Source: Fictibacillus nanhaiensis
GTDB taxonomy: Bacteria; Bacillota; Bacilli; Bacillales; Fictibacillaceae
NCBI GenBank assembly: GCA_017052515.1
Contig: JAFHKR010000038.1
Location: forward strand, 558,001 to 622,000
Reading direction: 5' to 3'
DNA: 64,000 nt
Shown: positions 52,423-60,552 of the stretch, in pieces
Layout: each line of letters opens with the position of its first letter
Numbering within the stretch: the stretch's first letter is position 1
Program-made: the position numbers and the translations under genes
The notes under the pieces: model-generated
Told to the model about the DNA's origin: nothing
Database searches by the model: none
What the model saw: the letters and a program-made list of their open reading frames with translations, nothing else

Positions 52423-54594
52423 TTACTTAACCAACCTAAACGGAACACTTACCACATCATGGCTGTTTTTCCCGATAAACATCGTAAACTTACCTGCATC
52501 ACTCTTGAACTCTAGGTTCTCATGGTGATAGCGTAGCATTTCTTCTGTGATCTCGAACGTTACTTCCTCAGACGCTCCTGGTTCAAGAACAATCTTTCTA
52601 TATCCTTTTAACTCTTTCACTGGACGAACAACATCACCCGCAATATCGCGGATATACAGCTGAACTAGCTCTTCACCAGCAACATCGCCTGTATTCGTAA
52701 CCGTTACAGAAGCTGTAATCGACTCATCCTCCGTCAACACATCACTAGACAACTTCACATCGTCATACGTGAACTCTGTATAGCTCAACCCGAAACCGAA
52801 CGGGAATAGAGGCTCGTTCGGAATGTCCAGATAATGAGACAGATAGCGCTCTTTATTTTCAGGAGTAGGCTGTGGACGACCTGTGTTGAAGTGGTTGTAA
52901 TACACAGGAACCTGACCAACTGAATACGGGAACGACATCGATAAACGACCAGACGGATTCACATCTCCGAATAAAAGATCAGCAATCGCAGCACCCGCTT
53001 CAGTACCCGGATACCAAGCTTCTAATACTGCATCCACTTGATCTACCACACCATGCAGGTCGAGTGGACGACCGTTAAAGAGTACGGTGACAATCGGCTT
53101 ACCTAACTTTTTCATTTCCTGAATCAATTGAAGTTGAGCCTCAGGGAGACGAATGTCAGCACGGCATCCCGCTTCACCACTCATGTATGAAGCTTCTCCA
53201 AGTGCGAGCACGATCACATCCGCATCATTCGCAACACGAACCGCTTTTTCCAACTGCTCAGTTGTTACAGACTCAACCTCACAACCATCCGCAACCGTTA
53301 AAAGAGAAGGATCAGCCAGTTTATCCAACAGACCTGTGTCTACTTTTACCACGTCATCAAACGCACCTTGCCACGACCAAGGTCCCATCAGATCGCCATT
53401 TGTCGCGAATGGTCCGATCAGTGCTATCTTTTGCGTCGGTTGAAGGGGAAGAATCCCACCTTCATTTTTTAAAAGTACACACGATTTCGCAGCCAGTTCA
53501 CGTGCTACATCACGGTGCTCCTCACACAAAATCACTTCTTCGGCACGCTTCTCATCAGCACCACGGTACGGGTCTTCAAAAAGTCCGAGCTTCTGCTTCA
53601 ACGTTAATATACGTTCTACCGATTCATCTACAAGAGATTCAGATAGTTTGCCGCTTTCCACAAGCTCTTTCAAATGGTCGACGTAGCACGTTGTCATCAT
53701 CTCGATATCAACTCCAGCTGTTAGCGCTTTATACGCCGCTTCTGCTTCATCTTCAGCCACACCGTGCGGAAGCTGCTCTTTTACAGCACCCCAGTCCGAG
53801 ATAATTACACCGTCAAAGCCCCACTCGTCACGAAGAAGGTCACGCATCAGCTTCTTGTTCGCCGTTGCCGGAATCCCGTCGACTGTATTGAACGCGGTCA
53901 TCACCATTTCACAGCCCTCATCAAGCGCTGCTTTATAAGCTGGCAGGTAAGACTCGCGAAGCTGACGTTCAGACATGTTCACCGTATTGTAATCGCGTCC
54001 GCCTTCAGGAGCACCATATGCGGCAAAGTGCTTCACGCAAGCTGCCACGCGGTCTTTGTCGTTTGTTAAATCCGTTCCTTGAAAACCACGAACGAATGCA
54101 CGAGCAAACTCGCTGTTCAGAAAGCCATCTTCACCCGTAGATTCCATAACACGGCCCCAGCGCGGATCACGAACAAGATCGACCATAGGCGCGAATGTCA
54201 CGTGAACACCTGAAACAGATGCTTCTTTCGCTGCGATCTCTGCACTTTTTTCAGCAAGATTCATATCCCACGAACAACCGATCGCTAGAGGTACCGGAAA
54301 GATCGTCTTAAAACCATGCACGATATCAGCCATCATCAATAAAGGAATGCCATGACGGTTTTCTTTTAAATGTGCGTCTTGAATGTTGCGCGTTTCACGA
54401 GCTCCTGATCCACCGAGAACAGATCCTGTATTGCAAATCACGTCATCCGTGATCCCCATCTCCTGCATAGGACCCGTGATGAAGCCTTGATCAGATGAAC
54501 CTTTAAAGAAAGGAGTAGCAAGCTGAACCAACTGACTGATCTTTTCTTCTAATGTCATGTCTTGAATGATATGTTGCACGTTTTGCTTAAGCAT
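52423..54594 (-). CDS. bglX: GH3 beta-glucosidase
   Basis: A 723-residue GH3 enzyme of the BglX type, cytoplasmic as there is no signal peptide. It has the (beta/alpha)8 domain with nucleophile Asp267 in VIISDWGA and KHFAAYGAPEGGRDY, an alpha/beta sandwich domain (GEASYMSGEAG), and a C-terminal fibronectin-III-like domain (GEELVQLYIRD). It splits beta-glucosides from the non-reducing end and may finish the oligosaccharides imported by the facing operon. CAGGAGG precedes the ATG; its promoter carries the same regulatory sites as that operon. Confidence 0.92.
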   Translation of the reverse strand: MLKQNVQHIIQDMTLEEKISQLVQLATPFFKGSSDQGFITGPMQEMGITDDVICNTGSVLGGSGARETRNIQDAHLKENRHGIPLLMMADIVHGFKTIFPVPLAIGCSWDMNLAEKSAEIAAKEASVSGVHVTFAPMVDLVRDPRWGRVMESTGEDGFLNSEFARAFVRGFQGTDLTNDKDRVAACVKHFAAYGAPEGGRDYNTVNMSERQLRESYLPAYKAALDEGCEMVMTAFNTVDGIPATANKKLMRDLLRDEWGFDGVIISDWGAVKEQLPHGVAEDEAEAAYKALTAGVDIEMMTTCYVDHLKELVESGKLSESLVDESVERILTLKQKLGLFEDPYRGADEKRAEEVILCEEHRDVARELAAKSCVLLKNEGGILPLQPTQKIALIGPFATNGDLMGPWSWQGAFDDVVKVDTGLLDKLADPSLLTVADGCEVESVTTEQLEKAVRVANDADVIVLALGEASYMSGEAGCRADIRLPEAQLQLIQEMKKLGKPIVTVLFNGRPLDLHGVVDQVDAVLEAWYPGTEAGAAIADLLFGDVNPSGRLSMSFPYSVGQVPVYYNHFNTGRPQPTPENKERYLSHYLDIPNEPLFPFGFGLSYTEFTYDDVKLSSDVLTEDESITASVTVTNTGDVAGEELVQLYIRDIAGDVVRPVKELKGYRKIVLEPGASEEVTFEITEEMLRYHHENLEFKSDAGKFTMFIGKNSHDVVSVPFRLVK

Positions 54595-54640
54595 AAAGAA
54601 AACCTCCTGGATATCGTTTATTGTGTATGGTCTGACGTAA

Positions 54641-54654
54641 TCGAAACGTTTCGA
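54641..54654. promoter_or_regulatory. TCGAAACGTTTCGA operator of bglX
   Basis: Perfect 14-bp palindrome just downstream of the bglX promoter, identical to that at 33216. A near copy, TCGAAACGATTC, lies at 54708-54719, just upstream of the -35 box. Confidence 0.85.
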
Positions 54655-54671
54655 TAAACCTGATAATAAAA

Positions 54672-54700
54672 ATTATAAGCGCTTTCATTTTGAGAGTCAA
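54672..54700 (-). promoter_or_regulatory. sigma-A promoter of bglX with cre overlapping the -10
   Basis: On the minus strand, TTGACT (54700-54695) and TATAAT (54677-54672) are 17 bp apart. The cre box TGAAAGCGCTTATA (54687-54674) covers the spacer and -10 edge, predicting CcpA repression. The design copies that of the promoter at 33085. Confidence 0.82.
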
Positions 54701-54910
54701 TGAAAAATCGAAACGATTCACTAGATTTGTGTAATCGTATTTCTTTTAAACATATATAGACAATTCATTAGGAAATAAAGTTATGCTTTAGATTGTAGTG
54801 ATTCTTCCAAATGATTACTTTCTCAACAAATTTTTTGATAAGTGATAGATTTCCCCTATTCATTTCGTAATACATAGTAGGTACCAATAATAAGCAGGAG
54901 GGGTGTACGA

Positions 54911-55450
54911 TTGAGAGTTACAGAAGAAAATGTTGTACAACAATTAATAGATAAAAATGAAAATGCGATCTCTTTCATGATCCAGCAGTACGGTGGTCTT
55001 CTCACAGCAATCATCAAACGATATGTGAATAAGCAGCAACAAGATTATGAAGAATGCCTTGACGATGTTTTACTGTCCGTTTGGAACAATATTCATCAAT
55101 TTGATCCTACGAAAAATACGTTCAAACAATGGATCGCAGCTGTAGCGAAATATAAAGCAATCGATTATGGGAGAAGACAGATCTCTCTACAAAAACAACA
55201 GTTCTCAGTGCCCGGTTTTACCGAGTCCAACTTACTGTCACAAAAGTCACGCGAAGAAATTCTCGTTGATGAGTTGCTTCAGCAGTTACCTCCCGGTGAA
55301 CGGCGGATTTTTGAAAAGTACTATTTAGAAGGAAACACGTCAAGTGAGATCGCTCATGAATATAACGAGAGAGAATCCTGGGTGTACAACAAGTTATCCC
55401 GGGGACGTAAAAAACTAAAAGGGTTTTTGTTTCAAAATAATGAAGCATGA
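54911..55450 (+). CDS. ECF-type RNA polymerase sigma factor
   Basis: A 179-residue sigma-70-family factor with region 2 (YEECLDDVLLSVWNNIHQFDP, WIAAVAKYKAIDYGRR) and region 4 (LPPGERRIFEKYYLEGNTSSEIA...VYNKLSRGRKKL). The start is TTG 54911 with GAGGGG upstream. It overlaps or nearly abuts a DUF4179 protein, the usual anti-sigma pairing in Bacillus. The 316-bp gap before it also holds the bglX control region; no clear promoter for this gene is seen. Confidence 0.85.
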   Translation: MRVTEENVVQQLIDKNENAISFMIQQYGGLLTAIIKRYVNKQQQDYEECLDDVLLSVWNNIHQFDPTKNTFKQWIAAVAKYKAIDYGRRQISLQKQQFSVPGFTESNLLSQKSREEILVDELLQQLPPGERRIFEKYYLEGNTSSEIAHEYNERESWVYNKLSRGRKKLKGFLFQNNEA

Positions 55451-55461
55451 GGAGTGAAGAT

Positions 55462-56448
55462 ATGACGATCTATCGCGAATTAAACGAAATGGATATAGAT
55501 TTGAAACAATATGAAGAGCAAGACCTTTCTCATTTTGAAAAAAAGCAATGGGAAAAGCGAGTACTAAAGAAAGTAAAAAAACAAAAGCCATCGCAGGTAA
55601 AGAAGTATATGGGTGTAACAGCGGCCATGCTCATAGCGACGGGATTATCACTAAGTACAGGCATCGTATCTATAGCTAATATGCCATTTGTAGGTGAAAC
55701 AATTGAAAAATATTTGAATCAAAACGAGAATCTCGATTTTTCTTCCTATAAAACAGCGATCGGACAAACCGCTGAAAACGAGAAGGGGAAGTTGACGTTG
55801 AACGAAGTGATGATTGATGGCGGACGTTTACTTTTAAGCTCGACCTACGAACCAGCAGACGGAATCGACTTTCATCATAAGATGCACCCTATGCCTAAAG
55901 TGAAGATGAATGGAAAAGATTTAACGTCAAGTACTGGCGGGCAGTCGATTGAACTAAACAATTCTATGTTTACGGTTTACAACGAAGTTCAATTAAAAGA
56001 AATACCGATGGGGGAGAAGATTCAGTTTCATATTGAATACGATCGCTTAGATCTAGAATTGAAGATGAACCAGCCGTGGGTGTTTGATATTGAAGTCCCA
56101 ACTGAAAAGTTAGCAGCGGATAGCAAAACGATTACGCTTTATCAAAACATACAACTCGAGAACGGACGCTCTATAAAACTCGAAAAAATGATCGTGACTC
56201 CAATCTCCACCGTGCTGTATTATGACTGGCCAGGCGAAGAGAACCACATTGCTTTTAAAATTGTAAGTCAATCTGGAAAGGAAATCTTGCCAGGCACGGT
56301 TTCTGTGGCACCGGAAGAATCGTATAACCGATTTAGCGCAATCAATCTGGAATCGGAAAAATATTATGTCGTCCCTTTTGAGCACTCAGAAAATCCTGGT
56401 GCAGATCAGCCAGGCAAATTACCAGAACGATCGATTCCGATTAATTAA
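55462..56448 (+). CDS. DUF4179 transmembrane anti-sigma factor
   Basis: A 328-residue single-pass protein. The first 45 residues are cytoplasmic and charged and should bind the sigma factor. One helix follows (MGVTAAMLIATGLSLSTGIVS), then an external beta-rich domain with the DUF4179 opening (NLDFSSYKTAIGQTAENEKGKLTLNEVMIDGGRLLLSSTY in part). The ATG at 55462 has AGGAGTG 5 bases upstream; an ATG at 55447 overlaps the sigma stop. The external part ends in a Pro-rich tail and is shorter than many relatives. Confidence 0.8.
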   Translation: MTIYRELNEMDIDLKQYEEQDLSHFEKKQWEKRVLKKVKKQKPSQVKKYMGVTAAMLIATGLSLSTGIVSIANMPFVGETIEKYLNQNENLDFSSYKTAIGQTAENEKGKLTLNEVMIDGGRLLLSSTYEPADGIDFHHKMHPMPKVKMNGKDLTSSTGGQSIELNNSMFTVYNEVQLKEIPMGEKIQFHIEYDRLDLELKMNQPWVFDIEVPTEKLAADSKTITLYQNIQLENGRSIKLEKMIVTPISTVLYYDWPGEENHIAFKIVSQSGKEILPGTVSVAPEESYNRFSAINLESEKYYVVPFEHSENPGADQPGKLPERSIPIN

Positions 56449-56451
56449 ACG

Positions 56452-56486
56452 AAAAAACACTTGGTGACAATTCCAAGTGTTTTTTC
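56452..56486. terminator. Bidirectional terminator
   Basis: AAAAAACACTTGG and CCAAGTGTTTTTT are complementary around TGACAATT, serving both the anti-sigma gene and the minus-strand gene at 56500. Confidence 0.9.
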
Positions 56487-56499
56487 TCTGCTATGATTT

Positions 56500-56730
56500 C
56501 TATTTAACCAGATTACTCAATTTCTCATTGCGTGTTTCTCGTTCACTTTCGTCCACGAGGTCATACTTTTTCAAAAGATGAAACACTTCATTTAAGTAGG
56601 TCTGATCACTATCATCAGATAAAGAGTCGCCAACCTCTATCACAAGTTCACGCGGCATAAAAGCGGATTGTTCGGCTAGCTTTTGCTTCACATCTTCTAA
56701 CGTGTGGTCGATCGTGCATTTGCCCATCAT
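56500..56730 (-). CDS. hypothetical protein, 76 aa
   Basis: A small acidic, helical protein (VIEVGDSLSDDSDQTYLNEVFHLLKKYDLV). AAGGAG lies 7 bases before its ATG and it shares a bidirectional terminator with the anti-sigma gene. No membrane segment or known domain is recognised. The good start signals and compact unit support a real gene. Confidence 0.6.
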   Translation of the reverse strand: MMGKCTIDHTLEDVKQKLAEQSAFMPRELVIEVGDSLSDDSDQTYLNEVFHLLKKYDLVDESERETRNEKLSNLVK

Positions 56731-56855
56731 AATCAGTCTCCTTCTGTCTTCTGTTAAAAAAATCGTATCATAAGTCTTTGATAAAGTGGAAGAATAGTGT
56801 CTCAGCTAGGATTCATGTTACGCTATTAAGGATATAAATAGTGGAGGTGTTAAAC

Positions 56856-57380
56856 ATGCGTTTAAAAGGTAAAAAAGTGCTCAGTCTCGTGCATCACGAT
56901 TTTGAGGATTTGGAATTGTGGTATCCGATTTTGCGCTTGCGTGAAGAAGGGGCGATCGTTGAACTTGTTGGAGAGAAAGCAGGGGAGACGTACATCGGAA
57001 AATACGGTGTTCCGGCTGAGGCTGATTATGCGTTTGGTGATGTGAATGCTGGAGGTTACGATGCAATCTTAGTTCCGGGCGGTTGGGCACCGGACAAGCT
57101 GCGCCGTTTTCCAGAAGTGATTGAGATGGTCCAGCATATGGAGAAGAACAAAAAGCCGATCGGCCAGATCTGTCATGCGGGATGGGTTCTCGTATCTGCG
57201 AAGATTTTAGACGGTAAAAAAGTGACAAGTACACCTGGAATTAAGGATGACATGGAAAACGCAGGAGCAAAATGGATCGATGAACCTGTCGTAGTTGACG
57301 GTCACCTCGTATCCAGCCGCCGTCCGCCAGATCTGCCGGATTATATGCGTGAGTTTGTTGCGGTTTTGGAGAAAAAGTAG
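56856..57380 (+). CDS. DJ-1/PfpI family protein
   Basis: A 174-residue class I glutamine amidotransferase-like protein of the PfpI/YfkM group. The nucleophile elbow holds Cys106 in IGQICHAGWVL, and the early Glu lies in the DFEDLELWYPILRL stretch. The tail SSRRPPDLPDYMREF is typical. Relatives act as deglycases, hydrolases or stress proteins; the activity here is not known. ATG 56856 is preferred, with GGAGG 8 bases upstream. Confidence 0.88.
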   Translation: MRLKGKKVLSLVHHDFEDLELWYPILRLREEGAIVELVGEKAGETYIGKYGVPAEADYAFGDVNAGGYDAILVPGGWAPDKLRRFPEVIEMVQHMEKNKKPIGQICHAGWVLVSAKILDGKKVTSTPGIKDDMENAGAKWIDEPVVVDGHLVSSRRPPDLPDYMREFVAVLEKK

Positions 57381-57399
57381 GTTTTTTTATTTCATGAGG

Positions 57400-57431
57400 C
57401 ACCCGATTCTTCGCGAATCGGGTGTTTTTTT
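57400..57431 (+). terminator. Terminator of the DJ-1/PfpI gene
   Basis: CACCCGATTC and GAATCGGGTG form a perfect 10-bp stem around TTCGC, followed by TTTTTTT. Confidence 0.92.
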
Positions 57432-57450
57432 GTGGGAGGTAGCATGTTCA

Positions 57451-57592
57451 GGTGATTAAGAACGGTTTACAGGTGAAACATGTTCGTCTACAGGTGCTCG
57501 TACATCATTCACAGGTGAAAAATAGTGCATAACAGGTGAAAACGGGCCATTTATCAGCGAACGTGTAAGAAATATAAAAACACGTACCGTAA
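57451..57592 (+). repeat. 21-bp-phased interspersed element, copy E
   Basis: The core GGT (mostly CAGGTGAAA) occurs at 57451, 57472, 57493, 57514 and 57535, with the tail unit aligned at 57556: exactly 21 bp apart. The tail is GCGAACGTGTAAGAAATATA, then ACACGTACCGTAA. It follows the DJ-1 gene terminator directly. Confidence 0.85.
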
Positions 57593-57660
57593 GCTTTATT
57601 TGTTAACAGCAGAAAACGATTACGATTTTTGATAAAATAAGTGTAAAGGAGGTGAGCAGA

Positions 57661-57867
57661 ATGAGCGACAGACTATTATTAGAACAAATTTTAGAACTGA
57701 CTAAACAAAACCAGCAAGGCATTTTAGAACTAAAAGATGATGTGGCAGACTTGAAAGTTAGAGTAACAAACATCGAGAAAACAATGGTTCGCAAAAATGA
57801 CTTAAAATACTACGAGTTTAAAATTGCTGAACATGACCGCGAAATCTTTCAACTTAAGGAAAATTAG
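57661..57867 (+). CDS. small coiled-coil protein, 68 aa
   Basis: A short protein with heptad pattern (LLLEQILELTKQNQQGILELKDDVADLKVRVTNIE in two halves), ending KNDLKYYEFKIAEHDREIF. It recalls the coiled-coil protein at 4423 in its N-terminal pattern but lacks the tandem heptads. AAAGGAGG stands 8 bases before the ATG. Function unknown. Confidence 0.65.
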   Translation: MSDRLLLEQILELTKQNQQGILELKDDVADLKVRVTNIEKTMVRKNDLKYYEFKIAEHDREIFQLKEN

Positions 57868-57940
57868 AATCAAGCCTCTAGAAAGAAACTCACCCTTTTA
57901 CCCCACTTATCCGGGTACACAATTTCATGTAAATACAAAG

Positions 57941-57969
57941 AACCCGGCGTAATTGACGTCCGGGTTTTT
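57941..57969 (+). terminator. Terminator of the small coiled-coil gene
   Basis: AACCCGG and CCGGGTT pair around a 12-base loop, followed by TTT. Confidence 0.7.
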
Positions 57970-58080
57970 ACGTAGCTTAACCAACTTTAATCCCAATAAC
58001 ATAATGTAACCGAGTTCCCAAGATCCACTCATCTCTATACACTACTAACAGAAGTTCCTTCAGCATTGGAGTGAGAATAC

Positions 58081-59583
58081 ATGCCATCCAAAGACAATTT
58101 TATCAAACAAGAAGGCACGGAGTTCCCCGGTAAAACGTACGTGGAACACTTACTACGCCCCGTATTCAACGACCAAAGAGACTATCTTTTTAAACATATG
58201 TTTAACATTCACCGAGCACATGTTGTGATGCTTGCCGAGCAGAGTATTTTAGAAAAAAGTGAAGCTGCAAAAATACTCCGAGGAGTCGAAACGATAGCAA
58301 AGATCGACCCGCAAACTCTAACCTACGATCCACGATTCGAAGACTTATTTTTCATGATCGAACACAAAATGAGTGAAGAAATTGGACCGGATCTTGCGGG
58401 CAGTATGCATATGGCACGAAGCCGGAACGACATGGGAATCGCCATGTACCGACTTGTGCTCCGAGTACACATCCTCACACTGATAGAAAGTGCACTCTCA
58501 CTCGCCACAGCACTTCTAGAAAAAATTGACGAACACGCGGAAACCGTCATGACTGCACACACTCATACCCAACCCGCACAGCCGACAACGCTCGGACACT
58601 ACTTAACTGCTGTGCTAGACATCCTGTTACGAGATATCGAACGTCTGCAATCCGCATATAAAACAGTGAACTGTTCACCGATGGGAGCAGCAGCACTCTC
58701 CACGACAAGTTTTCCGATCGACCGCCATCGAGTTTGTGAACTTCTCGGTTTCTCCAAACTTATTGAGAACTCGTATGACGCTGTTGCAGGTGCTGATTAT
58801 TTGATAGAAACAGCGACTGCCGTTTTAACGTTGATGACGAACAGCGGTCGTTGGGTTGGAAATTTTCTTCAGCTCGTTACCCGTGAACACGACATCATCA
58901 AAGTGGCAGATCCTTACGTGCAAATCAGCTCGATCATGCCGCAAAAACGAAATCCGGTTTCCATCGAACACTCTCGGGCACTCGCCAGTTCAACAGCAGG
59001 AGAAGCACTCGCGGCAATCCACATGATCCACAACACACCGTTTGGCGATATCGTGGATACCGAGGATGACCTTCAGCCACATTTATATAGAAGTTACGAA
59101 AAAGCGAACCGAGTGATGCATCTCATGCATGCGGTCATCCGAACGATGGAAGTGAACAAAGAGTTAGCACTCGCTCGTGCGAAAACATCATGTATCACGA
59201 TTACAGAGCTGGCGGACTTTTTAGCGAAAGAAAAGGGAGTGCCGTTTCGAACAGCACACAAATTAGCGAGCGCCGTCGCGCAAAAGTGCTCATCGGAAAA
59301 GCTGGAACTTAACGAACTACCTCTTGAAACGGTTCAACGAATTTTGACGACTCAGCATGAACACCTATCTCTCACCCAAAAAGAATGGGAAGACATCATC
59401 TGCCCCCTCCAATTCGTGAAAAGGCGCAGCATTCAAGGCGGGCCGAATCCGGATGAGGTGAGGAAAATGCTCACAAATAGAATGCAAATGGTTCTAGAGA
59501 TTGTTAGTAATTTAAAAAAGGAGCATCAAAGGCTAAATTTATCAGAACAAAATTTGATAAATCAACTAGAGAAATTTAGATAG
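58081..59583 (+). CDS. argininosuccinate lyase-like enzyme
   Basis: A 500-residue member of the fumarase/argininosuccinate lyase superfamily. It has MARSRNDM, the catalytic-His block THTQPAQPTTLGH, and the lyase signature SSIMPQKRNPVS. The fold is complete, and the C-terminal extension of about 40 residues is helical. The superfamily splits C-N bonds to release fumarate. There is no argG or other arginine gene nearby, and family positions such as AMPQKKNP are altered, so it may be a paralogue with another substrate. GGAGTGAG precedes the ATG. Confidence 0.75.
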   Translation: MPSKDNFIKQEGTEFPGKTYVEHLLRPVFNDQRDYLFKHMFNIHRAHVVMLAEQSILEKSEAAKILRGVETIAKIDPQTLTYDPRFEDLFFMIEHKMSEEIGPDLAGSMHMARSRNDMGIAMYRLVLRVHILTLIESALSLATALLEKIDEHAETVMTAHTHTQPAQPTTLGHYLTAVLDILLRDIERLQSAYKTVNCSPMGAAALSTTSFPIDRHRVCELLGFSKLIENSYDAVAGADYLIETATAVLTLMTNSGRWVGNFLQLVTREHDIIKVADPYVQISSIMPQKRNPVSIEHSRALASSTAGEALAAIHMIHNTPFGDIVDTEDDLQPHLYRSYEKANRVMHLMHAVIRTMEVNKELALARAKTSCITITELADFLAKEKGVPFRTAHKLASAVAQKCSSEKLELNELPLETVQRILTTQHEHLSLTQKEWEDIICPLQFVKRRSIQGGPNPDEVRKMLTNRMQMVLEIVSNLKKEHQRLNLSEQNLINQLEKFR

Positions 59584-59667
59584 AAACCTACAATCTTCAA
59601 CAATTTTCTTGTATTAGAAAATTTTACCCTATATTATAGTTATAGTATATATAAGGGGTTGGGACGG

Positions 59668-60465
59668 ATGAAGAAACGCCGTTTTTTAATGGTGTTTGTC
59701 ATGATTGCATGCGTGGTTAGTGTAGTTGGCGGACATTTTTTTTACAATAACAAATTAGAAAAAAATGCATATGCAGCAAAAAGAGAAATAGGGATCACTG
59801 AAAAGAGGACTGCGTCAAAAAAAGTCTCATCAGAAGAAACTCCATTATTAAAAGAGAATCTTTTTGCAAATGCACCTGAGGGAATAGCAGAACTATACAA
59901 AGAAAAGGAAAAGATGGGGAACCCTCTTAAGTTTCACCTTGTTGGTTCAACGAATACATCTTCCGATCAAGGAACGTGGGCACAACTATTTACAACTGAA
60001 ATGACAAACACATATAAAGAAAAAGTAAACCTGCATACGACTAGTACAGGAGATATGACAAGTCTAGAACTTCAAGATGACTCAATCTATGAAGAGATAC
60101 AAACCAGAAAGTCAGACGTTATTATTATAGAACCACCACTATTAAATGATAACGATGGAATAAGTATGAGAGATACGTTGTTTGTGCTGTCAAATATGAT
60201 CGAAGGAATAAAGACCTCAAATCCTGAAGCCATTATTCTTATTCAGTCTTCAAACCCTATTAGCAAACCAGCTAAATATGCGGATCAAGTTCTTGAATTA
60301 GAGAACTTTGCGAAAGAAGAAAGTATTACTTATCTCAATATTTGGAGCAGTTGGCCAAGTGTAGACTCAGAAGAAATAAAGGATTACTACGATAGCACAA
60401 CATTACAGCCAAATGAAAAGGGCCATAAGCTTTGGGCTGACTTTATGATAAAAGCATTTCAATAA
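59668..60465 (+). CDS. SGNH-like hydrolase-fold protein, membrane-anchored
   Basis: A 265-residue protein with an N-terminal helix (FLMVFVMIACVVSVVGG), a low-complexity linker, and an SGNH-type core from about residue 90. KFHLVGSTNTSSDQGTW is in the place of the GDS nucleophile block and NEKGHKLWADF in that of the C-terminal Asp/His block. Strand VIIIEPPLLN matches the third. The nucleophile motif is unusual, so activity is uncertain; relatives act on cell-wall or polysaccharide acyl groups. AAGGGG lies 9 bases before ATG 59668. Confidence 0.7.
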   Translation: MKKRRFLMVFVMIACVVSVVGGHFFYNNKLEKNAYAAKREIGITEKRTASKKVSSEETPLLKENLFANAPEGIAELYKEKEKMGNPLKFHLVGSTNTSSDQGTWAQLFTTEMTNTYKEKVNLHTTSTGDMTSLELQDDSIYEEIQTRKSDVIIIEPPLLNDNDGISMRDTLFVLSNMIEGIKTSNPEAIILIQSSNPISKPAKYADQVLELENFAKEESITYLNIWSSWPSVDSEEIKDYYDSTTLQPNEKGHKLWADFMIKAFQ

Positions 60466-60470
60466 CACAG

Positions 60471-60496
60471 GACTCCGTATATTCGGAGTCTTTTTT
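60471..60496 (+). terminator. Terminator of the SGNH-like gene
   Basis: GACTCCG and CGGAGTC pair around a short loop, followed by TTTTTT. Confidence 0.85.
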
Positions 60497-60552
60497 GCAG
60501 CCTTTCATATGGTATAGTAATTCCAAGTAATCATTCAAACAGGTGGTTTAAC

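Noticed and set aside
53187-53804. Plus-strand open frame (205 codons) opposite bglX
   Set aside because: Antisense shadow of a well-supported GH3 gene. It is His/Leu/Gln-rich, with no ribosome binding site.
54835-54862. Possible promoter TTGATA-N16-TATTCA before the ECF sigma gene
   Set aside because: Weak match to consensus in an AT-rich stretch; not enough to call.
5755-57592. The 21-bp arrays as CRISPR arrays
   Set aside because: Units are about 10 bases of core and 11 of spacer, far too short for repeats and spacers, arrays hold only 5-6 units, and no cas genes are present.
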